Positions 1 through 12,649 of a stretch of 64,000 bases of DNA are shown here, piece after piece. Origin of the DNA: Avena insularis (Eukaryota; Streptophyta; Magnoliopsida; Poales; Poaceae); contig CM042684.1 of the NCBI GenBank assembly GCA_023614405.1, positions 202,188,941 through 202,252,940 on the forward strand. Reading direction: 5' to 3'. The notes under the pieces are model-generated. The model had not been told where the DNA came from. It did no database searches and saw only the letters and a program-made list of their open reading frames with translations. The stretch's first letter is position 1; each line of letters starts with the position of its first letter. The position numbers and the translations under genes are program-made.

Positions 1-270
1 TGTTTCTCTATGGTATGACTCTGATGTCCATTGTAAGTCGCATGCATACATACTCATTTGTGTATGTCATGGTCGCGTTACCTGTCGCTTATGTTGCTCG
101 CTCTTGTCCCGATGTTCTTGAAATTGGATAGGGTGGTTGGCTGGTACTGTGCCCTGCTCCGCTTCGATGGTCCTACACGTGGTTGGCCTTGGGCCTCCGC
201 GATAGAATCCCTTATCCACTTTTGGGTTCATCCCGACTCATGCTTAGATCGTAATGTCCAAGGTATTACA
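1..270 (+). repeat. 3' end of the 5' LTR of B1
   Basis: The sequence aligns with 32785-33047 along its whole length and ends in TATTACA just before the primer site. The reverse complement of 57517-57790 in copy B2 has the same end. Only the last 270 bases of an LTR of about 4.5-5 kb are inside the window. Confidence 0.9.
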
Positions 271-272
271 AT

Positions 273-285
273 TGGTATCAGAGTC
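273..285 (+). other. Primer binding site of B1 (initiator Met-tRNA)
   Basis: TGGTATCAGAGTC follows the LTR end after a two-base spacer. It matches the 3' end complement of plant initiator methionine tRNA except at the penultimate base. It fixes the element as plus strand and primes minus-strand cDNA synthesis. Confidence 0.9.
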
Positions 286-2392
286 ATTCTGCCCTTTAGG
301 GTCTCAGCCAGATGGTCGTTGTCAGTATAGAAAATATTTCAGTAGCTATGTATACTAGGAAAAACTAAACGTGAGAGTAGGACTGCTTTCATTTTTCTTC
401 TTACCCACCCACCCACCCTTTTCTGGTAAGAAAGTGTAACGTTTATCTATCCTCATCTAAAAATTCAAGCTAGGATTCACGTGTTTGGGGTTTCCATAGT
501 ACCATAGGATGTGTGTGTTAATTCCTTGTCTATCTGTTGCATCCAACCTTACTTCACAATCTTCCTTTGATTATCAACTGTTGGTACGTTCCATACCGAC
601 AGGCTTATTTTTAAACCGACGTGATTTATCTGACTCCTTGTAAACTGATGCAATCTGTCTTACTCTTTGTTAACCGACGCAATCTTGTTAAGGGTGTTCT
701 TCCTTCCTGGCTGCTTTCACGGAATGTGGAGTTACTCATCTTTATCCGCTAAGTTGTTTTTCACATCTATTGGTATTTAATGCCGAAAAATGAGGAAAAA
801 AATTCTTTGATACATTTGTGTTTCCGTAATCCTTTTCAGTCGTGTTGGATACACTATCCATATTCTTTTATTGGCATGTCCATGATAACTCTATCTTTTG
901 CTACCAGCGCTTCAGTCTGGAGTTTTCACTTCATCTCCAATTCTTTTGGGCTAAATGCATAACTTGCCCCGATCTAATGCTTGCGGTTATAATTTGGTTC
1001 TCAGTATAGCTATATGACACCAATCATGAGTGGAATATGGTTAATGCTATCAATTTAAGCCTCCAAATGATGGAGGTTATCTCTTGTGATTTTGAGTAAT
1101 ACCGTGATCATATCTATATCATATTTAAGTATCTTTGGCAAACTGGAGATTTCTTAAGGCACCATGGTGGATTATCATCCGTTTATCATGGTCATATCTT
1201 TTTGCCATATTTGCAATGTTCTCTTTGTTACGAGAGGATCTCATCCTTTTATCTATAATAGCTTTACTTAAATGTATGAGTTATCATCACTTCTTTATCC
1301 AATATCCACTTATCGTGTCAACTGGTGATTCAATCAACTATGTGGACAAGTCGGCATCTCTTTTCCTCATCTAAAGGGACAGATAATCTATTCTTTAAAT
1401 TCATCTCTTCCAACACAAATCCTTGCTCGTAACTTTGGCCTTTCAAAGAGCATTGAGCTTAGAAAGTGTTTGCAGCATTCATTCATTCCTTTCGCCTCTT
1501 GAACGTGCTATTCTTGGAATATCTCAATAATTCATGGTGGTATATCGTGACGATATGCTTTCCTATTATATATCAATGGAAGAATATGAAGAACATCTTC
1601 TTCACTTTCTGTCAAGATTCGTGAACACCGCTTGTGTGCAAAGTTCTCAAAGTGTAAGCTCTGAATTTTTGAAGTCACCTATCTCTACGACGTCCTTCTA
1701 CTAAAGGCATTGCTACAATTCTGGAATCATCAAGTTAATTGCTAATTACATCCTCCACCTTCAACCAAATCTAGAGATTTTCCTTACTTGGAAAGTTATC
1801 ATTATCGTTCCACTGAAGTCTTCCTCAAGTCGGTTAAATTCCTCCCAGTTATTCTCAAGAAGGACAAGAATTGGTTTGGTCTTCGACTCGTGAAGAAACC
1901 TTTTGTACACCTCTCGTTTTATCTTCTGTCCTCAATATGCCGAATGCCACGAAGACTTTCAGCGTCTTTTGTAATTCTTCTATTCAAGTTTTGCGGTGCT
2001 ATACTTGATCTATCCATTGAATCTTTTACCGGTCTCCGTGATCTTCGTTCATATATTTTTTGATGGCCTGGGACTACTGACACGATGACCACATCATCAT
2101 CATTATCTACTTTGGATCTGACGAAGTGTTTACATCACCTCCTTGTTTCCTTACGAATCTTCATGAATTCTGCTTGTTGAGATCTTCATCTAAATTTCTG
2201 AGAGTTGGGTTGCACGATTTTCCTATTCATGTGCGGATTAATGCTTTGGGTGCGTGATGGACTGATCCCCATCTGACTACTCTTATCATTCGATCTTGTA
2301 CATTGAATTGGTGGATTAATGCAATTTCACTCATTCCACGGAAGTTAGAAGTGGCCTTTATTTCTTGATACTTTTACACCCATCCTTGTTTT
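286..2392 (+). pseudogene. Decayed 5' leader and gag-pol remnant of B1
   Basis: Bases 286 to about 780 match the untranslated leader of B2 (reverse complement of about 56700-57500), including a run of repeated CCCACCCA near 400. No gag reading frame is left. Around 1560-1690 the translation still follows the stretch after the reverse transcriptase YxDD motif: EEYEEHL, then, after a frame change, a segment reading REHRLCAKFSKCKL, as in B2's EEHEEHL and [14 protein letters not shown]. Bases 1690-2392 are AT-rich and probably the rest of RT/RNase H, but I could not align them residue by residue. Stops and frameshifts are dense throughout. Confidence 0.7.
2388..2392. repeat. Target-site duplication of the Copia element, left copy
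   Basis: GTTTT, repeated exactly at 10753-10757 directly after the other LTR. This placed the LTR edge at TGATGGG (2393) rather than at the nearby TGTAGC (2402). Confidence 0.9.
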
Positions 2393-4080
2393 TGATGGGT
2401 TTGTAGCATGGAAAACAAAAAATTTCTACCGCAAGAACAAACAAAACCCAGATTTAATCTAGACAAAAGCCAAGATCTAATCTATTAGACATGAGCAACG
2501 AGATAGATCGGTACTAACCCTCATAGAACCGAAAGCGTTACGAGATTAGATCTCGTGGATGATGTAGTCGATCACTTGCCGATCTCAAGATCGTGTGGAC
2601 GATCCTTCCGGCGCCGCGTTCAGGTCTGCGCTTCCACACGAGAGTCAAAGCAGACCTTCCTCTCCCTGTTCCAGCGAGTAGTAGAGGTAGTAGATCTTCT
2701 CCACGGAATCCCAACAGCACGACGGCGTGGTGGTGGTGGTGGAGATGAGAATTCTGCAGGGCTTCGGCTATGCCTGTGCAAAAGAAAGGTGGAGGAGAGA
2801 GGCGGCTGAGATTGGTTATTATGATAGGAGGTGCAAGAGGGGGCGCCCCCTCCCTTCTATTTAAGGGAGGGAGGCGCGCCTGGGGAGGGGGAGTCCTAGT
2901 AGGACTCCCCTCCTTGGGCCGGCGGTGGGAAGGGGGGAGGAAACCTCCTCCCCCATGAATCCGTGTATTTCCCCACTTGGACTCCGTGATCCCTTTCTTG
3001 GTTTTCAAGTAAACTCCAAGAAATCCTCTAGAACCTTCCAGAACATTCTGAAACCTTCTAGAATCTCCATACAAACACTCCGGAACATTTCCTAACTTAG
3101 AAAATGATCCCCAATATATGAATCTTATTCTCCGGACCATTCCGGATCTCCTCGTGATGTCCCGGATCCATTCCGAGACTCCGAACATCATTCGGTCTCC
3201 AACGCATATTCTATATCTACTTAAAACAACTTCGAACCTTAAGTGTGTCACCCTACGGTTCGTGAATATGCAGACATGATGAAGACACCTCTCCGATCAA
3301 TAACCATCAGCGGGATCTGGAGATCCATAACGGCTCCCACATACTCAACGATGACTTTGTGATCGATAGAACCATTAACATACGAAACCAATTCCCTTTG
3401 TCACGTGATATTCTACTTATCCGAGGTTTGATCGTCAGTATCTTCATACCTAGTTCTTCCTCGTTACTGATAAGTACTCTTTACTCGTTCCATGTTATGT
3501 CATACCTTGTGACCCAGTCACATGCTTGCAAGCTATCTAGATGACATTCCATGGAGAGGGCCCAGAGTATATCTATCTGTCATATGGATGGACAAATCCC
3601 AATCTTGGTCCTATGCACTTCAACACATACTTTCAGAATACCCAATGTCACCTTTATAACCACCTAGTTACGAAGCGGCGTTTGATGTCATCAAAGTACC
3701 CATCCGGTGATGGTGATTAACATAACCTCATGGTCGAAGGATTAGGTTACTATGTATTTGAAAGCTAACAGCAATACGAACTTAATGACTTGATCTTATG
3801 CTAAGCTTACTATGGGTGTGTGTCCATCACATCATTCTCCTAATGATATGATCTTGTTATTAACGACATCCAATGTCCATGATCAGGAAACTATGATCAT
3901 CCATTAATCAACAAGCTAGTTTAACAAGAGGCTTACTAGGTACTCTTTTATGTTTACAAAACACACAAGTATTAATGTTTCCGGTTAATACAATTATAGC
4001 ATGGGATGTAAACATTTATCATAAACATAAAGATATAATAATAACCACTTTATTATTGCCTCTTGGGCATATCTCCAACA
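2393..4080 (-). repeat. 3' LTR of the Copia element
   Basis: Near-identical to 9069-10752. Its GC-rich part (about 2700-2960) contains poly-purine and GGTGGTGGTGG stretches, with small indels between the two LTRs there. The minus strand holds an open frame of 237 codons (2538-3251), which belongs to the LTR leader and does not look like a gene. Confidence 0.93.
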
Positions 4081-4095
4081 GTCTCCCACTTGCAC
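4081..4095 (-). other. Polypurine tract of the Copia element
   Basis: On the minus strand the sequence reads GTGCAAGTGGGAGAC directly before the LTR start TGTTGG. Purine-rich tracts at this place prime plus-strand synthesis. This confirms the minus orientation. Confidence 0.85.
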
Positions 4096-7000
4096 TAGAG
4101 TCAATAATCTAGTTAAAAAACTTGTGCATTCAACACCTATGGCTTTCTGGTGTTGCATAGGCACTATTGCTAGTGGTAAACATAATCTTCGAATCTGACA
4201 CTTCCAGGTCCGTGTGTATTTGCATGTCCTTGCGTCTCTACGCATTACTCATTCTCTAATGAGATGGCATTGTATAAATTTGGTTCTTTGGTGAGACCAT
4301 TAGTTCCTTGGGATTAAATCATGTTGATACAATTGTCATACAATGTATCTTCATAGTATTATTCCACTATGAACCACACCTACTTTGATAACAAACTACT
4401 TGACACAAATGCCCTCATTTGCTGCTACAATAGCAGTCATATACTTAGCCTTTTGTTGTAGTATCTGTCATAATGTTTTAACTTTGGTACTCAACCAAAT
4501 CCGTTATGGAACTTCCTTTCCATTACAATGTGCCACCCATAGCTTAAATTGAGATAAACTTAATTTGTGACAAAACTAGTATCAATGCAACAATTTACAA
4601 TGAACTATTTTGTCACCACTATATAAGTAATATATTATTAGTTCTTCCAAAGATCATAGGAATATCCCTACTATTGTCCAATGATCATCTTATGAGTCAT
4701 TCTGGTATATGCTCATAACATTTAGAGCATAGGACATATCTGGATGTGTACATCTCAAAGAATGATTGATCAAAATATTCTTGTGATTTCACCAAGTGTC
4801 GAAACACTTGAATCTTGATTCAGTCCTTTTCGTGTGTCAAGAACCTTTCTTGTTGTTTCCATATTGAACTCATTCAACATCTTATCTATGTACATTTGGC
4901 AAAACCATATTAGCGCCTCAATCTATCCATATAGACATTGATGCCTAATTCTTGGGTTATGCCTAAGTCTTTCATCGAAATGAAATTCTTAACATGTGTC
5001 AATAAAAGATACATCATTTATAATCAACAATATGTCTTTCACATAATGTATTAGAAATATGTCTTAGCGCTCCCACTTAATTTCTTGCAAAATGCAAACA
5101 TCTTCATCGTCTCTGATGAAATTAAACCTTTTAACGGTTTCATCATGGTGAAGGTTCCAACTCCGTGATGCTCACTTCAACCATTGAAGTTTTGCATACT
5201 CTTTTAGCATCCTTTGAATTAACAAAACCCTTTGGATCGTGTCATGTACACGTCCTAGGTAACCATTCTATTAGAAGAACTTGTTTTGTTTGTTCAACTA
5301 CCATATACCAAAATATATGTAGTGGTTGCTACATTAATCCGTCCAGACTAAATATCGCTATGAAAGATCAAATCTTATCATAGTCAATTCCTTGAACATT
5401 GTCGTAAACTCTTTCCGACATGTCGACTATTTCATAGATGTGAAACATCCATGTCTATTTCTTTATAGATCCATATACGACTGTAAGGTCTTGCACCTTT
5501 CCAGAGGGTATTTCAAATTCAAAGCTTGATTTCTCGTGTATGGAATTATCACGGATTTTATGGCTTCAAGCCACTTAACAAAGTCAGGGCCCATCATTGC
5601 TTCTTTGCATGTAGTCGGTTCATCATTGTCAAACAACAATGATTTAACTCTCAAATCTTGGCATTTGATTACTTACCCGACCTACTTGGTTCAATAGTAA
5701 CTTAGATCTCCGTGACCACAACCTTTGAGGCACGTGAGCCATGAGCATTGTTGCTGCCTCCGGGACACTTTCCGATGCTGCACAACTCAGCACATATTAT
5801 CCAAGGTTCAACAACCTTGTCAAAGTTCTATTGTCCTCCCACTTAACTTTTCACCAAAAATTGCTTCTCAAGAAACTCGACATTCTAAGTGACAAACACT
5901 TTTGTCTCGGTGTTATGGAGGAATACCCAATGGTTATTCGAAATAACCTACAAAGACATGCTCATCCGACTTTGGTTGTAAACACTTTACTTATGCCTAG
6001 CATACCAAACATTTAAGAAAGGACAACCTGGGTTTTATCCCAAACCATGACTTATATGGTGTCATTTCAACGGATCACGATGGAGCTCTTTTCAGTGTAA
6101 AAGCGGTAGTCACTAAAGCTTTAATCTTTAAAATATAATGGCAGTTTTATAAATGACACCTTTGATCTTACCATGTCAAACAAGGTTTCATTACATATCT
6201 TGAACACTCCATACTCCTATGGTGTTTTGGGAAATGCAAATCCATGGAACGATTCCTCAAATCTTAGGTGTTTTGCTAAACATGTAACTCAAACATCTTT
6301 CTTTATGATCCAATCATAAACTTTTTATTTTCTTGTTACAATGATTTTCCACTTCATCTTGAAAGTCTTTGAACATCTTGAAATGTTTCATACTTCTTCC
6401 TTATTGAGTAAGTATATACATATACTCACTCAAATCTTCGGAGAAAGCATATGAAGTTGAAATCCATCGCCCACGACTACAAATAATGGACTATATACAT
6501 CAATATGTACAAATTCCAATCAACTAGTCGTTTGTTCCTCTTTTGGCCTACGAACGGAGTTTTAATTATCTCCAAGAAAGTATCACAAGCGTCATTTGAT
6601 CAAAATCAAAGACTCCAAAAATCCATAAACATGGAGTTTCTTCATGTATCCCTTTCAATATAATTTAAACGGCGATGTCACTTTGCAAGTGATCTTTCAA
6701 TCATTTGTCTTGCGACATTTTAGCATTAGTTTTATGGTCGTTATTTCTCCAACCAGACTTGTATATCATCCATCTATTATGGAATACAATAACTATTTGA
6801 ACAACCTTTTGTCGTCATAATACCTTATCAAAATAACAATTATTGAAACAAATCTTGAAGGTAAGCTTTGATGTTAACGAGCAACACAACAACCCTTTGT
6901 TTGTTTTCGATGAACATCATCACATATTCTCTTGCTAGTTACTTAGGCCATTGCAGTTCATGAATTGTGTTGTCCTATATGACACTTCATACCAACCAAT

Positions 7001-9054
7001 TCGGTATCCAATACCGCAGAACCACATTGTTTAACAACCAAGGAATACAGCCATAACATGTATCTTCTATATACCTAAGTTGGATATCTCCAATCTTTTC
7101 TTTTCTGCCAAATATTTTATAGATTCTCTTTCAACAATTCCTTTTCTTTTAAAAGAATCTATCAACATCAATAGTGGTGTCATTCACATGACACATAGTA
7201 CAAAGTGTGTATAGTCAAATACTAATTCCTTTGGACTTGCACTTTGAAGTGGATCACCTTCATCAAATGTTTGGCATTCTTTCAAAATTCCATTCTTTAG
7301 TAATCTTTTAGTGTAGTAAACATTTTTACTTACATCTTCTATTCATCATTATCATGATAACTTTCATGATCAAGCTGCTATAGCTTATAAAGGTGAATTG
7401 CGAGTATAATGTTTCTTTTCCAAAACCTTTTGGAGGATTAGGACGACTAGAGTCTCCAACCTTCACAAATTCTCATCAAATATGAGGACATATACTCTAT
7501 CATGTTGTAACCAACACATTGTTTTAGATATCGCAATACCTTTCATATATGATGGTTTCTGAAAAATTGCTTTCAGCTCTTAGATAAACTTGATATTAAA
7601 AACAATCTTTTGAGTATCAAGAATCATGGAGGCAAACATGATACATTAGATACTAACACTGGAATTGTTACTCTTGATTTAATACTGTTTATTAAACTTC
7701 ACAGAGTAAACGGAGTTTGCTGAAAGTTTGCAATATGACTTTTAAACTTTAGATTGACACTCAAAACAATACGATACCAGTTCGTAAAGCAAATATCCAG
7801 AATTTCTATAGTTCTACTATCTCAACTATAACTAAGCATAAGGTGGTGAACGGATGCCAATGACTATAACAAACTATGCAAATTCACTTTTATTGTGTTT
7901 ATGATAAATTGAGTTTGACTAATCCAAATTACAAATGAACTCCCACTCAAAACAACATCCCTCCAGTTGTTTTAGTGATTACACGAACCAAATCCACTAC
8001 ACCAAGTCCGATCATCACGTGAGATGATGTAGCTTCAAAGGCGAACAATCAACATGTTCATCATATCATCCATATGACTCATGCTTTACCTTTCGGTATT
8101 CCGTGTTCCGAGACCATGCCTGTACATGCTAGGCTCGTCAAGGTTAACCTTAGTATCCGCATGTGCAAATATGGCTTGCACCCGTCGTATGCACACGTAG
8201 AATCTATCACACCCGATCATCACGAGATGCTTCGAAACGGCGAGTCTTAGCAATAGTGCTTACTAAGGACGAACACTTTATTACTTGATATTTAGTGAGA
8301 GGGATCATATTATAATGCTACCGTCGTGATCTAAGCAATACAAGATGCATAAAGGATTAACATCACAGGCAGTTCATAATTAGTGTGATATGATATGGCC
8401 CTTTCTTCTTATGCCTTCGATCTCCATCTCCAAAGAACGGACATGATCTCCGTCATCACCAGCATTGCGTCAAGGTCCGTGGCGCCGTTTCATGGTTGTC
8501 CATCATCACTAGCAACTATTACAACTACTTGGAACAAACCTATTACAAGATGAATAGACACGCAGGTCTTAACAGAATTAAAGACAAACATTAGGCTCCT
8601 GCCGGTTGCCATATTACAACAAGGATCATTGCATACATCAAATACAATGACAATCACATGTAGGCCATATCACATCACAAAACCCCTGCAAAAACAAGTT
8701 AGACGCCTCTAATTTTCTTTGCAAGTTTTACGTGGCTTGGGGCTTTCGACTAAGAACGCATCTTACCTACAAAACTGAACCACAACATTGATACAAGTGC
8801 TATCAAGTGCAAAGTGTAGATTTGATCTATACTATGATGGGAGAGACAGACACCCGCAAAGCCACTTGTGCAAAACGAGTTGCACGTCAAGCGTGGAGCA
8901 AGTCTCATGTATGGTGACATGTAATGTTAGCCTGAGCCGCGTCATCCCACCATACCGCAAGATGCAAAGTACACACATAGCAAAAGACAACACGAGCACC
9001 AACGCCCACAACCTCATTGTGTTCTACTCGTGCAACAGATCTACGCATAGACAA
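4096..9054 (-). pseudogene. Decayed Copia gag-pol and leader
   Basis: The clearest remnant is at 5463-5654 on the minus strand: EPTTCKEAMMGPDFVKWLEA, the opening of the Copia reverse transcriptase domain, followed by a frame that drifts away. Further left (about 4130-5460) scattered pieces of RT and RNase H can be read in changing frames, for example CKKLSG and FISMKDLG, with frequent stops. The gag, protease and integrase parts between about 5660 and 8000 are AT-rich and I could not place them. The leader next to the primer site (about 8000-9054) holds no reading frame of note. Copia order is gag, protease, integrase, RT, RNase H, so RT at the left end fits the minus orientation. Confidence 0.75.
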
Positions 9055-9067
9055 GGCTCTGATACCA
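9055..9067 (-). other. Primer binding site of the Copia element (initiator Met-tRNA)
   Basis: On the minus strand this reads TGGTATCAGAGCC, a perfect match to the complement of the plant initiator Met-tRNA 3' end, one base from the LTR. Confidence 0.92.
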
Positions 9068-9068
9068 C

Positions 9069-10752
9069 TGAGGGGTTCGTAGCATGGAAAACAAAAAATT
9101 TCTACCGCAAGAACAAACAAAACCCAGATCTAATCTAGACAAAAGCCAAGATCTAATCTATTAGACATGAGCAACGAGATAGATCGGTACTAACCCTTGT
9201 AGAACCGAAAGAGTTACGAGATTAGATCTCGTGGATGATGTAGTCGATCACTTGCCGATCTCAAGATCGTGTGGACGATCCTTCCGGCGCCGCGTTCCGG
9301 CAGCGCTTCATGACGGTCACTGCAGTAGTCGCAGACCTTCCTCTCCCTGTTCCAGCGAGCAGTAGAGGTAGTAGATCTTCTCCACGGAATCCCAACAACA
9401 CGACGGCGTGGTGGTGGTGGTGGAGATGAGAATTCTGCAGGGCTTCGCCTATGCCTGTGCAAAAGAAAGGTGGAGGAGAGAGGCGGCTGAGATTGGTTGT
9501 TATGATAGGAGGTGCAAGAGGGGGCGCCCCCTCCCTTCTATTTAAGGGAGGGAGGCGCTGAGGGAGTCCTAGTAGGACTCCCCTCCTTGGGCCGGCGGTG
9601 GGAAGGGGGAGGAAACCTCCTCCCCCATGAATCCGTGTATTGCCCCACTTGGACTCCTTGATCCCTTTCTTGGTTTTCAAGTAAACTCCAAGAAATCCTC
9701 TAGAACCTTCCAGAACATTCCCAAACCTTCTAGAATCTCCATACAAACACTCCGGAACATTTCCTAACTTAGAAAATGATCCCCAATATATGAATCTTAT
9801 TCTCCGGACCATTCCGAATCTCCTCGTGATGTCCCGGATCCATTCCGAGACTCCGAACATCATTAGGTCTCCAACGCATATTCCATATCTACTTAAAACA
9901 ACTTCGAACCTTAAGTGTGTCACCCTACGGTTCGTGAATATGCAGACATGATGAAGACACCTCTCCGATCAATAACCATCAGCGGGATCTGGAGATCCAT
10001 AACGGCTCCCACATACTCAACGATGACTTTGTGATCGATAGAACCATTAACATACGAAACCAATTCCCTTTGTCACGCGATATTCTACTTATCCGAGGTT
10101 TGATCGTCAGTATCTTCATACCTAGTTCTTCCTTGTTACTGATAAGTACTCTTTACTCGTTCCATGTTATGTCATACCTTGTGACCCAGTCACATTCTTG
10201 CAAGCTATCTAGATGACATTCCACCGAGAGGGCCCAGAGTATATCTATCCGTCATATGGATGGACAAATCCCAATCTTGGTCCTATGCGCTTCAATACAT
10301 ACTTTCAGAATACCCAATGTCACCTTTATAACCACCCAGTTACGAAGCGGCGTTTGATGTCATCAAAGTACCCATCCGGTGATGGTGATTAACATAACCT
10401 CATGGTCAAAGGATTAGGTTACTATGTATTTGAAAGCTAACAGCAATACGAACTTAATGACTTGATCTTATGCTACGCTTACTATGGGTGTGTGTCCATC
10501 ACATCATTCTCCTAATGATATGATCTTGTTATTAACGTCATCCAATGTCCATGATCAGGAAACCATGATCATCCATTAATCAACAAGGGAGTTTAACAAG
10601 AGGCTTACTAGGGACTCTTTTATGTTTACAAAACGCACAAGTATTAATGTTTCCGGTTAATACAATTATAGCATGGGATGTAAACATTTATCATAAACAT
10701 AAAGATATAATAATAACTACTTTATTATTGCCTCTTGGGCATATCTCCAACA
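9069..10752 (-). repeat. 5' LTR of the Copia element
   Basis: Pairs with 2393-4080. By eye about eight changes in 400 bp over the stretch homologous to 3241-3640. An open frame of 220 codons (9261-9923) corresponds to the one in the other LTR. As the 5' LTR it would hold the promoter of the element. Confidence 0.93.
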
Positions 10753-11593
10753 GTTTTCCGGAGTGTTCTCTCGACAAACATGAGGAATAATCTCTTCTTG
10801 GTGGTCTCGCCTATTTCAACATGGAGGAAATTATGGTTGATGGCATCAATCGCAAAATCTATTGCAATAACCTTATGGTTATAGAAGGCAATAAGCATCT
10901 CTACAATACACTCCAGATCTTCAACATTCTGTTTCTTCTCAGAATTCCACCATAAACTCGTGTCACTCTTTCTCGAGAAGATAAAGCTACACACCTCCTT
11001 TGCATGATCCTTTGGTCCTTACCGGCGCAACAAGAAGCTAATCCGAGAAGACCTCAATTATAAACTTCTTCCATTGTTATCAAGAACTCTTTGTTTGAAG
11101 ACAATATGGTTTTCTCCAAACTTCATTTCTTAAATCCGAGGGAAGAAACAATGCTATTTTTATAGTGGTTGATACTTCTCCAAAGTCGCTCTTTTCTTCC
11201 AGTGGAACAAAGAATCATCTTCACGTGCATCTGTTGATTTTATCCTAATGATGTGTCTTGTCTTTCTTTGCTTGATACATCGTCTTCTCAAATCCCTTCA
11301 AACATGGTTCAATTCTTTTATCGTTTTCCTCTAAGAAGACCCGAGCTATGTTCTTCCTACCTTCTTTGTTTCATGAAAATCCTTCAACTCTTCTAGTCCT
11401 TTGTTTCTAAGAACCAAAACTCTAGACTCGCAACAAGTCTATCAAGTTTTGCAAGGTATAGTGGTCGCATCATTCCGGTATTCATCATCTTGGGAATGTG
11501 AGGATCACCTTCGTTCCGAACACCCGCCTCTCCTTGTGCCTTTTCTTTTTCTTAGGAATCTCGGGGCGAGATTCTTGTTTAGTGGGGGAGAAT
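10753..11593 (+). pseudogene. 3' part of the B1 internal region with chromodomain remnant
   Basis: This resumes B1 after the Copia element; GTTTT at 10753-10757 is the right target duplication. Around 11385-11530 the plus strand translates to TRNKSIKFCKV, a stop, then WSHHS, matching the chromodomain-like end of the B2 polyprotein (reverse complement of about 52250-52330). Upstream, 10758-11380 corresponds in position to integrase but is too decayed to align. A polypurine tract (about 11580-11592, AGTGGGGGAGAA) closes the region, as in B2. Confidence 0.75.
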
Positions 11594-12649
11594 TGTAGCA
11601 ACCCAATTGTCTAACAATTATAATGTTACTTGCCTAGTCTATATATTGATACTCCTACATCATTAATTATATCATCATTATATCATGCTCATATCACCAT
11701 GCCACGTTGCATTTGAGCATCATATAAAACCCCTTTTAATTTGGTTCTCCTCTCATATGCATTTATATTCTTATTAATTGTATTTTTCTCTTAATAAATT
11801 GTATTTGCTTCTTGATATATTGTTACATGCCCAAATGTAGTTGAGGGCATATATTTCTAATTCTTTCCAACCTATCACTTCTCCATATCAACTTCTATCG
11901 GATCATACCCTGCTTCTACCATATATATGTATGTTGACTTTTGTATTTTTCCTTGGGTAGTTAAATTCAAGACACACATATATGTATGGTTCCTATCTTC
12001 TATTCATCATACCCATGGTCATATTGGTTTGATCCAAACCAAATTCAAAATGCCACGTAATATCCAATCTTCCAAATCATGTTTATTTGTATTCTTAATC
12101 CTTGCTAAACTTGGATCTCTCATGCATGTATATTTTGTTTTCACAAAATGCCTCACATGCATGGGTGCAATATTGCATGGCACATGCAATATAAAGCAAC
12201 CTTTGTCTTCTCTTCACTTCCCCTCTTGTTTTATAGTGGCATTGTTTGAACCTTTCCTTTGGAAGCTTGGTATTTGATTTTGTTTCCAAACCAAATCAAT
12301 CTCAAGCTAAGTAAGACCACCTAATCTAACCTACCCCTCATGCACTAATACTCTCCTATCTAGTCACATGAAATGACCCATCATTTTATGTGGCATTAAT
12401 CACACATGCATGGCCCATGCAAAGGTTGCCCCATCTCCCTTCCATGAGGTTCTTTATTTGAATTTGAAGGAAACTTGTTTGAATTACATTCCTACAAGTT
12501 GAATCTATTCAACCAACTTCTTTGGCCATCTACTTTTCCCCTTCTTGATCTTTCTTTGGTTGATTTGAGCTTGTGGTTATTTGGAACATATTCTTCTAAC
12601 TTGTTTTCAATAAATAAATAAAAAACCAAAACAAATGAAAGAAAACAAA
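11594..12649 (+). repeat. 3' LTR of B1, first segment
   Basis: Starts TGTAGCAACCC directly after the polypurine tract, matching the B2 LTR start TGTAGCATCCC on the minus strand. Conserved landmarks follow, including CATATAAAACC near 11723, a possible TATA element present at the same place in both B2 LTRs. The segment stops at 12649, where a Helitron is inserted; the LTR resumes at 28976. Confidence 0.85.

Larger units (their letters stand above)
2393..10752 (-). mobile_element. Complete Copia LTR retrotransposon, Angela/BARE-like, non-coding
   Basis: Two LTRs of 1688 and 1684 bp flank an internal region of about 5.0 kb. The five bases on either side are identical, GTTTT at 2388-2392 and at 10753-10757. 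Read on the minus strand the LTR starts TGTTGGAGATATGCCC, the style of the Triticeae Angela/BARE/WIS group, and ends in CTCA (CATCA in the left copy). The primer site lies next to the right LTR and the polypurine tract next to the left one, so the element points left. LTRs differ by about 2 percent by eye, yet the internal region has no usable reading frame. It sits inside B1. The family name is from memory of LTR style and is less certain than the element itself. Confidence 0.93.

Noticed and set aside
2402..2412. TGTAGCATGG as the left LTR edge of the Copia element
   Set aside because: The LTRs remain alike for nine more bases, and only the outer edge at 2393 gives a perfect target duplication GTTTT.
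2538..3251. 237-codon minus-strand ORF, with a 220-codon counterpart at 9261-9923
   Set aside because: Both lie in the Copia LTRs, so the second copy is not independent support; the product is Arg/Pro/His-rich without a domain and the lengths differ by indels.
9055..9067. tRNA-like sequence
   Set aside because: It is only the 13-base primer site complementary to the initiator tRNA; no tRNA fold or gene surrounds it. The same applies to the other primer sites.
8788..9138. 116-codon plus-strand ORF
   Set aside because: Antisense to the Copia leader and crosses the primer site and LTR edge.
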